A stretch of 64,000 nt of DNA, from assembly GCA_963727575.1 (NCBI GenBank), contig CAVSIA010000006.1, positions 17,664 to 81,663 of the forward strand. Direction: 5' to 3'. The stretch is from JAHQVI01 sp963727575 (GTDB lineage: Bacteria > Pseudomonadota > Alphaproteobacteria > Rhizobiales > Rhodomicrobiaceae). The translations under genes and the position numbers were made by a program. How positions within the stretch are numbered: position 1 is the first letter of the stretch; each line of letters starts with the position of its first letter. The notes beneath the pieces are model-generated. The model did not search any database. It was not told the origin of the DNA and worked only from the letters and a program-made list of their open reading frames with translations. Positions 53,423 through 60,756 of the stretch are shown here, in pieces.

Positions 53423-54040
53423 ATGATGGCGGGTCCTGTGGGTTGCGGAGTGCGCCGGGCGTTCTTCGTCGTTGGTATCGCCGCTTTGTGCGGCGCCGGC
53501 TCTCCAGCGAGCGCCGAGACGTCGCCGCGGTGGCAGAGCACACCTTATAACTATGTGATCGTCGACCAGGACGTCAGAGAGGTGCTGGTCGAGTTCGGCC
53601 GGAACATGAAAATGCCGGTCAAGATCGCCACATCGGTCGGCGGCCAGCGCATCCGCGGCCCGCTTGTGAGCAAGCCGGTACGCTCGGCGGGCGAGTTCCT
53701 TCAGACGCTGTGCAACGGATACGGCCTCGTCTGGTACTTCGACGGCACCGTGCTGCACATCTCCGGCGAAGATGAAGTCGCGACGGAATTGATCAAGCTG
53801 AATCAGACCAGCCCCGACGAGGTCATGCGGCGGCTGAAGGATCTGGGCCTTTCCGATCCGCGATTCGGCGTGAAGGTCGCCGGAGACGGCAGCATGCTGT
53901 CCGTCGCCGGGCCGCCCGCGTTCCGGACGATGGTCCGCAAGGCCGTGTCTACACTTCAGCATACGGAAATCGTTACGCCCGCGCGCGAAGTCGGAATGAA
54001 TGACAGCGCGAATGTTCGCGTGTTTCGTGGCGGTTCGTAA
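53423..54040 (+). CDS. stand-alone secretin N0-N1 protein (NolW/RhcC1-like)
   Basis: This 205-residue protein has an N-terminal signal peptide (about residues 1-31, ending ASAE). It has N0 and N1 secretin domains of the YscC/NolW type (YVIVDQDVREVLVEFGRNMKMPVKIA, GPLVSKPVRSAGEFLQTLCNGYGLVWYFDGTVLHIS, LGLSDPRFGVKVAGDGSMLSVAGPPAF), then stops without the gate domain. In rhizobial T3SS, RhcC1 has the same N-terminal-only layout with RhcC2 as partner. Here the likely partner is the CpaC-type secretin at 46798. Confidence 0.85.
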   Translation: MMAGPVGCGVRRAFFVVGIAALCGAGSPASAETSPRWQSTPYNYVIVDQDVREVLVEFGRNMKMPVKIATSVGGQRIRGPLVSKPVRSAGEFLQTLCNGYGLVWYFDGTVLHISGEDEVATELIKLNQTSPDEVMRRLKDLGLSDPRFGVKVAGDGSMLSVAGPPAFRTMVRKAVSTLQHTEIVTPAREVGMNDSANVRVFRGGS

Positions 54041-54071
54041 AAAGAGCAGGACACAGTTTTTCTCGGAGCGA

Positions 54072-54092
54072 GACAGTTTTACCGAAGTTATG
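54072..54092 (+). promoter_or_regulatory. candidate T3SS promoter motif with direct repeats
   Basis: ACAGTTTT occurs at 54053-54060 and again at 54073-54080, 20 bases apart (two helical turns). The second copy reads GACAGTTTTACCGAAG, followed by TTATG. It resembles GTCAGTTTTACAAAAGC at 63880-63896, which also has an upstream GTCAGTT (63858). The motif is related in spirit to rhizobial tts boxes but does not match the consensus fully. Confidence 0.35.
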
Positions 54093-54165
54093 GGTTTTTC
54101 CATTGACTTCATTAGGCCGGTAAGTTTCGCTTAAATACAAAGGTTCTTGAAAGGAGCGAGCGATA

Positions 54166-54389
54166 TGGATCCCGTTTCCCTAGCAGCAGGCGTCGCCGGA
54201 GGACTTGTCGGCGATGCGGCAGGCGGGTCGGCCCAGGAGGCCGCGGCCATGCAGAAGTTCATCGAAGCCAGCATGCAGGTGGCCGGAATGAGCGCGCTGA
54301 GTTCTGATCATGGAGGCGCCGCAGGACGACGCCGAATTTATCGGGACGGAGTTTTAGGCACCGTTCCCGGTTTCCTTCGGGGAATTTGA
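54166..54389 (+). CDS. small T3SS-unit protein, probable frame slip
   Basis: The first 46 codons (MDPVSLAAGVAGGLVGDAAG, then AQEAAAMQKFIEASMQVAGM) have coding-like GC in third positions. After about 54300 the listed frame loses it, while the next frame gains it and reads VLIMEAPQDDAEFIGTEF to a stop at 54358. A one-base error is therefore likely; the real protein would be about 63 residues. A strong AAGGAG precedes the start. As first gene before sctI it may be the needle SctF; similarity is not evident. Confidence 0.5.
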
Positions 54390-54405
54390 CGTTCCAGGAG
54401 TTCAC

Positions 54406-54936
54406 ATGGATGCTGCGTTGCCCATAACGGTGGGTCTGGATAGCCGCCCGATGACCGATACCGGCGCGGTCGCGGCTCTGCAGAAGACCGCCTATGCGAA
54501 TGATCGGACGCTTACCGATTACGTCGCACAGCTTCAGGCACAAGGCGCTTTCGGCCAGCAGCTCGGCAATCCCGCCGCGCTTGGCTCCGAGGCGCTTAAG
54601 TTCCTGAACAGCTATTTCGACCGGGTTTCCAGCCTGGACAAGGGGTCGTCCAAAAAGGTAGGCGCTATGAGTGAAAGTAAAGGTTTGGAGGGCGCCGAGG
54701 TCGCGTCCGTCGACAATTCCGGCCTTCCGCCCGGTCCGGCGGGACAGATGCTGGAAACGGCATCGCCGGGAGACGCCACCGGCGACTATCGTGTCTCCGG
54801 CATCGGCGGCCATGACGTCGAGAGTGCAATTGCGATGCTTTCCGAGCTGCTGAGCTTCGCGGTCGAGACGCAGGCGATCACCGCCATGACCTCCAACGTC
54901 ACCAAGTCCACGACGACGTTGCTGCGCGGCTCCTGA
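54406..54936 (+). CDS. sctI: T3SS inner rod protein SctI (NolB-like)
   Basis: This 176-residue protein has a variable, Gly/Ser-rich N-terminal region and a conserved-looking C-terminal helix (VESAIAMLSELLSFAVETQAITAMTSNVTKSTTTLLRG). The C-terminal pattern and size match NolB/SctI inner-rod proteins. It is followed by the SPOA protein and sctR-S-T. Confidence 0.7.
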   Translation: MDAALPITVGLDSRPMTDTGAVAALQKTAYANDRTLTDYVAQLQAQGAFGQQLGNPAALGSEALKFLNSYFDRVSSLDKGSSKKVGAMSESKGLEGAEVASVDNSGLPPGPAGQMLETASPGDATGDYRVSGIGGHDVESAIAMLSELLSFAVETQAITAMTSNVTKSTTTLLRGS

Positions 54937-55027
54937 TACCCGGCACGGGTTCTTTGATATGATCTGAGTACGGAAAGAGCCGGCCGGGTAGGCTTGCTCT
55001 TTTCGGCATTTTGGGGAGGGGCGCAGT

Positions 55028-55270
55028 ATGGGGGCGCAGGACAATGATCTCGAATCTTTGAAGGTCCGCGTCGCATTTCAGGCGGGCCAGATCGAATTGA
55101 CGCTGAAGCAGGTGGAAGAGCTCGCGCCCGGCGCGATCCTGCCCATCAACCGCACCGACGCAAGCTTTCTCGACGTTCTGGCCAACGGCAAGCGGATCGG
55201 CTCCGGCGAGCTGGTCAAGGTCGGCGACGAATATGCGGTGCGGTTAACCAGGCTCGGCTCGGATGAATGA
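55028..55270 (+). CDS. SPOA-domain protein (HrcQb/FliN-like)
   Basis: This 80-residue protein is essentially one SPOA domain (VRVAFQAGQIELTLKQVEELAPGAILPINRTDASFLDVLANGKRIGSGELVKVGDEYAVRLTRLG). Its stop overlaps the sctR start. The C-ring is thus built from the two-SPOA SctQ at 38788 plus this short subunit, comparable to the HrcQa/HrcQb split. Confidence 0.85.
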   Translation: MGAQDNDLESLKVRVAFQAGQIELTLKQVEELAPGAILPINRTDASFLDVLANGKRIGSGELVKVGDEYAVRLTRLGSDE

Positions 55271-55916
55271 GTCGTTCAATCTCCTTCCGCTCTTCCTTAC
55301 GACGGTTGCATTCGGGCTGATCCCGCTTTTCGTCGTAACGATGACGAGCTTCATCAAGATCTCCGTCGTCTTCTTCCTGGTCCGGAACGCCCTCGGCATT
55401 CAGCAGACGCCGCCCAATCTGGTGCTATATGCGATGTCGCTGGTGCTGACGCTGTATATCAGCTCGCCGGTGCTCAGCGAGATCTACGGGCGGCTGAACG
55501 CGCGCGCGATCAACGTCACGTCCGTCGAAGGGCTGACCGAGGCGGCCAATGAGATCAAGCAGCCGGTCAAGCAGCATCTGATACGCTTCTCGCACGCGAA
55601 CGAGCGGAAGTTCTTCCTCGCGGCGACCGAGCGGATCTGGTCCGAGAGCGCGCGCGCCGACGTGCGGGACGACGACGTTATCATCCTGCTGCCCGCCTTC
55701 GTCAGTTCCGAGCTCACCCGAGCTTTCGAAATCGGCTTTCTGATCTATCTGCCGTTTCTCGTCATCGATCTCATCGTTTCGAACATTCTCATGGCGATGG
55801 GCATGATCATGGTCGCTCCGACACTGATCTCGATCCCGCTGAAACTCTTTCTGTTCGTAACGGTCGACGGCTGGTCGCGCCTGCTGCACGGCCTGATCCT
55901 CAGCTACAGCAATTAA
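55263..55916 (+). CDS. sctR: T3SS export apparatus protein SctR
   Basis: This 217-residue FliP/YscR-family protein has FVVTMTSFIKISVVFFLVRNALGIQQTPPNLVLYAMSLVLT, AFVSSELTRAFEIGFLIYLPFLVIDLIVSNILMAMGMIMVAP and VDGWSRLLHGL. Four membrane helices are evident. Five copies form the export gate core with SctS and SctT. Confidence 0.95.
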   Translation: MNESFNLLPLFLTTVAFGLIPLFVVTMTSFIKISVVFFLVRNALGIQQTPPNLVLYAMSLVLTLYISSPVLSEIYGRLNARAINVTSVEGLTEAANEIKQPVKQHLIRFSHANERKFFLAATERIWSESARADVRDDDVIILLPAFVSSELTRAFEIGFLIYLPFLVIDLIVSNILMAMGMIMVAPTLISIPLKLFLFVTVDGWSRLLHGLILSYSN

Positions 55917-55930
55917 GGCGGGACGGGCCG

Positions 55931-56200
55931 ATGTTCGAAAACACGCTCATGGTGCACGTCAACAGCGCGCTGATGACCATCCTCATCACCACGGCCCCGG
56001 TTCTCCTGGCCGCGGTGGTGATCGGCGTGCTGGTCGGCCTCTTGCAGGCGCTGACGCAGATTTACGACCAGACTTTGCCTCAGGCCGTCAAGCTGATCGT
56101 CACGCTGCTGATCATCATGCTGCTCGGACCGGTCTTCGCGCAGGGCATCGCCAACCAGGCATCGACGATCCTTGACGAATTCCCCGTTATTACGCGCTAG
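55931..56200 (+). CDS. sctS: T3SS export apparatus protein SctS
   Basis: This 89-residue protein has two hydrophobic helices and the FliQ/YscS motif VLVGLLQALTQIYDQTLPQAVKL. It lies between sctR and sctT in the usual order, 14 bases after sctR. Confidence 0.93.
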   Translation: MFENTLMVHVNSALMTILITTAPVLLAAVVIGVLVGLLQALTQIYDQTLPQAVKLIVTLLIIMLLGPVFAQGIANQASTILDEFPVITR

Positions 56201-56318
56201 AGCCCGATCGAGAAAATGGGACACCCGCTTTCCGGGACATCGCGCGAACACAAAGGGCCTTGGAGCAGGAGCCAGTCAATATGAAGCGATCATGCTCTAG
56301 GGCGGAGGCGGTCATGCA
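56201..56318. repeat. RIME-like intergenic repeat
   Basis: The gap between sctS and sctT contains GAGCCCGATCGAGAAAATGGG and, 90 bases further, GATCATGCTCTAG. The words resemble the RIME/REP-like elements at 3990 and 60545. It is an inserted intergenic repeat within the otherwise tightly packed sctI-R-S-T unit. Confidence 0.4.
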
Positions 56319-57128
56319 ATGACCCTTTCCCCAACCGCAATCGGCCTCGTCGACGTCCAGAATTACATGATCGGCTGGGCGATCGGGCTGGCGCGGATCG
56401 GCGGGCTGGCGGCGGTGCTGCCGATTTTCTCGCGCATGGGACTGCAGGGCCTGCTGCGCGGCGCCATCTGCCTGGCGCTCGCCTCGCCGATGGTGCCTTT
56501 CATCGTCGCGACGATCGAGCCCGACAAGACGCCGGTCCTGGAACTGTCCGGCGTGCTCTTCAAGGAGGCCATGGTCGGCGCCGTGATCGGGCTGTTTCTC
56601 GGCGTGCCGATCTGGGCGGCTGAGATCGCCGGCGAGATCCTCGATCTACAGCGCGGCGTGACCTTTGCCGACGTCGTCGATCCTTCCTTCTCCGCCAACA
56701 ACAACGTCACCGGCACGTTCTTCTCGATCATCATCATCGCGATCTATTTCGCCTCGGGCGGATGGGATCTGACGATGCGCGTCGTCTATGACAGCTACAG
56801 CCTGTGGCCGCTCAAGAATGTCTTTCCCATTCTCAGCGAGCCGTCGGCAAAGATGTTTCTCGATCTGCTCGACGATGTGTTCGGCATGGGGTTCATGCTG
56901 GTCGCCCCGATGATCGTTGCCTTTCTGCTCACCGATCTTTCGCTGGCGCTGGTGGCCAAGGCGGTGCCGCACATGAATATCTTCGTGTTGTCGCTGACCG
57001 TGAAGAACCTGACCTTCTCGCTGCTGCTGGTGCTCTACGGCGTATTCCTGCTGACATATATGAAGGATAATCTGGGATGGCTGGTCTCGGTGCAGCCGAG
57101 GCTTGAACTGGTCGCGCCGCCGCATTGA
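56319..57128 (+). CDS. sctT: T3SS export apparatus protein SctT
   Basis: This 269-residue FliR/YscT-family protein has helices GLARIGGLAAVLPIFSRMGLQGLLRGAICLALASPMVPF, KEAMVGAVIGLFLGVPIWAAEIAGEILDLQRGVTFADVVDP, and LLDDVFGMGFMLVAPMIVAFLLTDLSLALVAKAVPHMNIFVLSLTVKNLTF. It completes the core export gate. The 299 bases that follow contain the promoter of the secreted protein. Confidence 0.94.
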   Translation: MTLSPTAIGLVDVQNYMIGWAIGLARIGGLAAVLPIFSRMGLQGLLRGAICLALASPMVPFIVATIEPDKTPVLELSGVLFKEAMVGAVIGLFLGVPIWAAEIAGEILDLQRGVTFADVVDPSFSANNNVTGTFFSIIIIAIYFASGGWDLTMRVVYDSYSLWPLKNVFPILSEPSAKMFLDLLDDVFGMGFMLVAPMIVAFLLTDLSLALVAKAVPHMNIFVLSLTVKNLTFSLLLVLYGVFLLTYMKDNLGWLVSVQPRLELVAPPH

Positions 57129-57427
57129 CGGGGCGATCCCGCTTGGCAGGGTCGAGGCGCGCTTGCCCGGCTGTCATCAAAGCGTCGCAGACTTGTAAAA
57201 TATCGGCATAATTTTGTTGGTATGATTACGAAGTGCCGCCTTTCCGTCGGTATGATTCACTGAAATCGCCTGAATCATGCGAGGAAATCCGGTCCAGCTT
57301 CTTGCGAAAAGAATAGATCTCATGGTATAATTACTATTATGGAAAGAATACTCGGAGCCGTCGAGCTTGGGCAAGTTATGCGGCTGCGTAGTCTTCCTCA
57401 GATGGGTGGATAGGACAGGAGAGAACA

Positions 57428-58348
57428 ATGACTGAAGGCGTTAGCTCTTCCTGCTGCGGCGGCGCGGGGCAGACCGACCCCGCCTACGCACAAGCTGCCG
57501 CGGATCTATTTACGGCATTGGCAGCGCTTTGCGGCGGTGGCAATCCGCAATCCGGCCAGGGCTGCGATCATGGCCATCATCATGATCATGGTTCCCATGG
57601 CGGGTCCGACAACACAGACCATTGCTCGGATCATTGCAGTGACGGCGAGACTTACAACGGTACGGTGAAGGTCTGGGGCGATCCGCATGTCGACGTCGAC
57701 ATTTCGGTCAGCGGCGACGATGTCGACGCGCACTTCACCACGGAAAACGGCAACGGCAAAGTCATCAACCTGCTGGATACCAACTCGATCGACATCACCG
57801 GCAAGTTCGACAAGCTGAAGCGCAAAGACGACAATACCTACGTCTCCGAAGAGACGGTCGACATCAATGGCGAAGAGATCACGGTCGATGCCGCTGACGA
57901 TACGGTAACGGTCGACGGCAAGAAGATCTGCCTCAAGGATCTCGAGGACGGCTATTGCACGGTCGGCGGGAACAAGATCACCAAGGACGGCGACAAGATC
58001 ACCATCGAGACGTCGGACGGCCAGAAGATCACCATCACCGACAAGGGCGATCATCTGGATACGGAGATCAAGTTCAAGGATTTCCACAGCGACGAAATGA
58101 GCGGCATGATCGGCAATTCCATCGGCGGCAACACCAATGATGACGCCAATGATTACGTCGCCAACGACACGAATTCCGACTGCGGCTGCGATCAGCCGAT
58201 GAGCGCGAACGGGCTCCAGAACGTTCTGAACTTCCTGACCTCGATGATCCCGATGATCCAGGATCAGAACGTGAAGCAGCTTCTGAGCGCCCTCGTGAAT
58301 TTCATTCAGCTGGCCGGCAATAGCCAGGGCAGCAGCATGGCTGCCTGA
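57428..58348 (+). CDS. GDPHVD self-cleaving-type T3SS secreted protein
   Basis: This 306-residue protein has an N-terminal segment rich in Cys and His (CCGG, CDHGHHHDHGSHGG, DHCSDHCSDG), the sequence VWGDPHVDVD at residues 82-91, and an acidic Thr/Asp/Lys-rich domain of short repeats. The C-terminal helix-like region is GLQNVLNFLTSMIPMIQDQNVKQLLSALVNFI. GD-PHVD is the reported self-cleavage site of DUF1521/MIIA proteins such as NopE1, cut between Asp and Pro in the presence of calcium. Cleavage here would leave 85 and 221 residues. RBS AGGAGAG precedes the ATG. It lies next to the T3SS, so it is a likely secreted substrate. Confidence 0.8.
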   Translation: MTEGVSSSCCGGAGQTDPAYAQAAADLFTALAALCGGGNPQSGQGCDHGHHHDHGSHGGSDNTDHCSDHCSDGETYNGTVKVWGDPHVDVDISVSGDDVDAHFTTENGNGKVINLLDTNSIDITGKFDKLKRKDDNTYVSEETVDINGEEITVDAADDTVTVDGKKICLKDLEDGYCTVGGNKITKDGDKITIETSDGQKITITDKGDHLDTEIKFKDFHSDEMSGMIGNSIGGNTNDDANDYVANDTNSDCGCDQPMSANGLQNVLNFLTSMIPMIQDQNVKQLLSALVNFIQLAGNSQGSSMAA

Positions 58349-58380
58349 GACAGCGGTCCGGATTTCGAGACGTAAAGACA

Positions 58381-58412
58381 ATGGGCAGGTGGTGACGCCT
58401 GCCCATTTCCGT
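58381..58412 (+). terminator. intrinsic terminator after secreted protein gene
   Basis: ATGGGCAGG pairs with CCTGCCCAT across TGGTGACG and is followed by TTTCCGTTT. The stem sits 33 bases after the stop of the GDPHVD protein. Confidence 0.7.
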
Positions 58413-58473
58413 TTGCACGGTCGCCCCTGAAAACGGTGCCGCGGGACGCGCCGGCTGCCTGCGATGGGCCATG

Positions 58474-58500
58474 AAAAAGGCTCGCATCGGCGAGCCCTTG
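58474..58500 (-). terminator. intrinsic terminator of BamE-like gene
   Basis: On the minus strand GGCTCGC pairs with GCGAGCC around CGAT and is followed by TTTTT. It lies about 32 bases beyond the stop of the gene ending at 58532. Confidence 0.75.
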
Positions 58501-58531
58501 ATCCGCATCAAGAGGAAATCGGGGGCCTGGG

Positions 58532-58888
58532 CTATCCCTGTACGGTGCGGAAGCGTAGCAGACGCCCGGATGCGTCGAAGTCCAGAACGAGCGATTGGTA
58601 GTCGATGCCGAGTGGCCGCATGCCGAGATCGTATTCGAAGCGGTTGTCCTGCCGGCGGTCCGGCTCGCCGAGCAAGTTCAGCACCTCCGCCTTCGACAGT
58701 CCCGGATGCAGCAGCGCCCGAACCTCGCGCATCATGCCTTGACGCGGATTGTCCCGGAGATCGAGCCCGCGCTGAGCTTTCCAGCGCTCGGCGTCGAACC
58801 CGCCTGCGCTCGCATGATCCAGCCTGGCTCCAAGCATCATCGATGCTGCGATCATGCCCGCCCCAAGAATGCGTTTGCCGCTTTTCAT
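58532..58888 (-). CDS. BamE/SmpA-like small periplasmic protein
   Basis: This 118-residue protein has a signal peptide (residues 1-27, KSGKRILGAGMIAASMMLGARL) and a BamE-like core (LLHPGLSKAEVLNLLGEPDRRQDNRFEYDLGMRPLGIDYQSLVLDFDASGRLLRFRTVQ). The ATG at 58888 is preceded by GGAAGGGG. The IS element begins only 43 bases upstream, so its original promoter was probably displaced. It may be co-regulated with the nearby T3SS or be independent. Confidence 0.8.
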   Translation of the reverse strand: MKSGKRILGAGMIAASMMLGARLDHASAGGFDAERWKAQRGLDLRDNPRQGMMREVRALLHPGLSKAEVLNLLGEPDRRQDNRFEYDLGMRPLGIDYQSLVLDFDASGRLLRFRTVQG

Positions 58889-58930
58889 GTCATCCCCTTC
58901 CATCCGAACGCCTTCCATTACTGGATCTAG

Positions 58931-60544
58931 CCCGTCTTATTCACGAGGCGCGGAGGCGTTTGTTTAAGAACGCTGCAGGCATGCGCGATGGCCGCACTTC
59001 AATGAGCGTTGTCTGTCGGCGCTGATCGGGGTTGAGGGTTGAAAGACACGAGGGCTCGTCCGGGCACGTTGCCCGATCAGCTATCCCGGCGCCGGGCGCA
59101 AGGCAGCAGCCAATCCTCGAAATAGCTCCGCCTCCGGACAGTGAGCCGTAAAGGCTATGCGTACCCGGCTGGCGGTCTCGATGATGCGGGCAGCGACTTT
59201 CAGCAGCCTCACCCGCAAGGTGGTGAACTCGGCGCTGGCCAGCGGATGCAGCTTCGGGATGGCGCTCCGCACAGTGAGCATCAGCCAATAGGCGGCAGTG
59301 TGCAGGATCAAGCGAACCTGGTTGGCCAGCGGAGAACGGCAGTTGGTGCGGTCCGAAGCAAGTTGACTTTTGTGAAGCTTGATCAGGTTTTCGGCCTGGC
59401 CCCGTGCGCAATAGAGGCTTTCATAGAGCCAGGCCGGGCTGCCTTTGGCAAGGCTGGTGACGATGAAGCGGATGTCCAGACCAAGCCGGGTGGCTTCGAT
59501 ACGTGCGATGACGCGCCGGTCCTTGCCCCAGGTCCCGGCGCGATGCGTGGTCTCGGCGTGGATGCGCAGCGCATCGGCATTCTCCAGCGCTCGCTTCGTG
59601 CGCAGGGCATCCGCGGCCGCATCAACCTTGGCCTTGAGCGGTTTGCTGCCGGGCAGGCCGAAAATGTAATCGATGCCGTTTGCCTCGCACCAGGCCATGA
59701 CCTCGGGCCGGGCATAATGACCGTCGCCGCGGATGGTGATGCGGGTTGCCGGCCAGTGCCGGCGGATTTGCCGGATCAGCCGGCGCAGATGGCCGCGGAC
59801 CTCTATTCCGGTCGGCGTCTTACCCGGGCGCAGGATGACCGCAACAGGGCGGCCCGTTCGGTATCGTAAATATGGATCGGCAAGAAGCAGCGCTCGTCAT
59901 AATGGGCGTTGAACAGCGAGAGCTGCTGGTGGCCATGGACCACATCGACCGTGTCGTCGATATCCAGGACAACACTCACGGGCGGCGTAGGATAGCTGGC
60001 AATCCATAGATCGACCATCGCCCGGCCCATGCGGATAACATCGCGCAAGGATGGCGCGTTCTCCAATCGCGAGCAGGTCGGCTGCGAGCACAGGTCCGTG
60101 CCGCTGTCGGGCAACCGGCCGCAGGCCAGCTTGAACGCCGGATCGGTGCGCAGGCGGTCCAGATCGTCGGCATCCTCATAGCCGCAGGCGATCGCGAGGA
60201 CCGCGCCCTGGCACGATATCGGCCAGGGTATGGGTGATCCTGGCGGATCGCGACGATCCGGGAACACAGCGGCAAGCCGCTCGGCAATGCCCAGCCGGCG
60301 TTCGGCCACCGCCAGCAGCATCACGCCGCCATCGGAGGTGATCCGTCCGCCATCGAAGGCGGCTGTGATTCTCTTGGACGAAACGGATGGAAACAGAAAC
60401 GGAGGAGAGCTATCGTCGGGCATGGCGGGCGTGGCAAAAACGGTCTGGTTGGCAGGATCGGCGTGAACACCCAAATCCTACGCTGCATCAGACGGTTACG
60501 CTACGCTCGCCAGCCAATTCCAGTGCCGTCGTGAATAAAACAGG
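58931..60544. mobile_element. IS1380-family insertion element with CTAG TSD
   Basis: The 1,614-base element has imperfect terminal inverted repeats. The left end is CCCGTCTTATTCACGA and the right, read on the minus strand, is CCTGTTTTATTCACGA (14 of 16 identical). Immediately outside are CTAG (58927-58930) and CTAG (60545-60548), a 4-bp target duplication as expected for IS1380-type elements. The single transposase gene is on the minus strand. Confidence 0.85.
59081..60474 (-). pseudogene. IS1380-family transposase, frameshifted
   Basis: The protein begins FPSVSSKRITAAFDGGRITSDGGVMLLAVAERRLGIAERLAAVF and has ILAIACGYEDADDLDRLRTDPAFKLACGRLPDSG, VVLDIDDTVDVVHGHQQLSLFNAHYDERCF, and later YIFGLPGSKPL, ESLYCARGQAENLIKLHKSQLASDRTNCRSPLANQVRLILHTAAYWLM. 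These are the DDE and YREK-like IS1380 patterns. The frame slips near 59840, and a short stretch near 60195-60245 is out of frame between two slips. The transposase is inactive as read, or the breaks are errors. Confidence 0.85.
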
Positions 60545-60756
60545 CTAGAGCATAGGACCGAAAGTTGCGAAGCGGTTTTCGGATTCCGATGCCAAAACAA
60601 ATAGATAGAGCGGCGCTTCCGATGCTGATTGAAAGTCCGCCGCTCTAGAGCGGGATCATCTTGGTCGGAAACAGTGTCAACCTGCGGCCCGCTCTCAATT
60701 CGTTCGCTGATCGCGTGATCGAAGGAAAACCGGATTCCACTTTTCCTGATCGCGCT
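60545..60756. repeat. RIME-like repeats between IS and toxin-like gene
   Basis: The 212 bases include GAAGCGGTTTTCGGATTCCGATGC and GCTCTAGAGCGGGATCATCTTGG, then GCCCGCTCTCAATTC...CTGATCGCG...GATTCCACTTTTCCTGATCGCGCTCTAG. The last block matches 23370-23455. They are rhizobial-type intergenic mosaic repeats; no gene is visible. Confidence 0.5.
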
